Shown: piece by piece, positions 63,841 to 64,000 of the stretch
Numbering within the stretch: the first letter of the stretch is position 1
Layout of the letters: the number at the start of each line of letters is the position of its first letter
The notes under the pieces: model-generated
What the model saw: only the letters and a program-made list of their open reading frames with translations
Database searches by the model: none
What the model was told of the DNA's origin: nothing
NCBI GenBank assembly: GCA_025024175.1
Contig: QCXZ01000001.1
Coordinates: 124,001 to 188,000 of the forward strand
Direction: 5' to 3'
Origin: Rhyzopertha dominica
Lineage: Eukaryota; Arthropoda; Insecta; Coleoptera; Bostrichidae
DNA length: 64,000 nucleotides
Position numbers and translations under genes: made by a program

Positions 63841-64000
63841 GATGCCAAAGAATACTGCAGGTCAAAGACTGATTTTGTTTACATGACAGAATACTCTGAA
63901 CTCTTTATTGTAACATTGTGATTTTCTTTATTTATTATTATTTCGTGTAGCGTAAAAACTTAATTACATTTATACACTAGTTCTACGATAGATCTTGTCT
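63841..64000 (+). other. CIB 3' region
   Basis: The downstream flank of the CIB stop codon up to the window edge. No exact AATAAA is visible here. Confidence 0.5.

Overview
The window is eukaryotic nuclear DNA from an insect: AT-rich, intron-dense, with GT-AG introns and several transposon remnants. I lean towards a beetle, with low confidence. It is unlikely to be Drosophila, because an intact proton-translocating transhydrogenase gene (Nnt) is present and, to my knowledge, Drosophila lacks one. Single 'n' bases mark unresolved assembly positions; only one (17630) falls in a coding exon. I found seven protein-coding genes and joined their exons by reading splice signals and checking that every intron phase is consistent and the reading frame stays open.

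Left third (1-23.3 kb, all on the minus strand): the first 27 coding exons of the UBR5/hyperplastic discs E3 ubiquitin ligase (747-19274). Its PABC/MLLE and HECT end lies off the left edge. Upstream is a seven-exon FMN-dependent 2-hydroxyacid oxidase (20039-22777).

Centre (23.3-42 kb): a seven-exon NADP-dependent isocitrate dehydrogenase with a mitochondrial-type first exon (minus, 23340-30238) faces an 18-exon NAD(P) transhydrogenase (plus, 34569-41443) head-to-head across 4.3 kb. Both enzymes supply mitochondrial NADPH.

Right third (42-64 kb): an 18-exon ABCC4/MRP4-type ABC exporter (minus, 42280-50880), a nine-exon citrate synthase (minus, 53084-62418) and, divergent from it across 0.65 kb, a five-exon calcium- and integrin-binding (CIB) EF-hand protein (plus, 63066-63840). 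Hydroxyacid oxidase, isocitrate dehydrogenase, transhydrogenase and citrate synthase all belong to organic-acid and redox metabolism.

The most unusual signal is not protein coding. A dispersed repeat occurs three times on the plus strand (about 1170-1318, 37579-37712 and 54362-54480), and its core folds as a type I hammerhead ribozyme: CUGAUGA, a small stem II, GAAA, a minute stem III, and a stem I closed by flanking complementary sequence. Copies A and B are each damaged at a different catalytic position. Copy C is strongly diverged but keeps an inner stem I with a different, still complementary sequence. In animals such type I hammerheads are known from Penelope-like retroelements and retrozymes.

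Other mobile DNA includes a hAT-type MITE with a target duplication, a Tc1/mariner-type remnant carrying a tRNA-like stretch, a foldback element with arms of about 200 bp, a non-LTR retrotransposon 3' end, and paired 55-bp hairpin elements.
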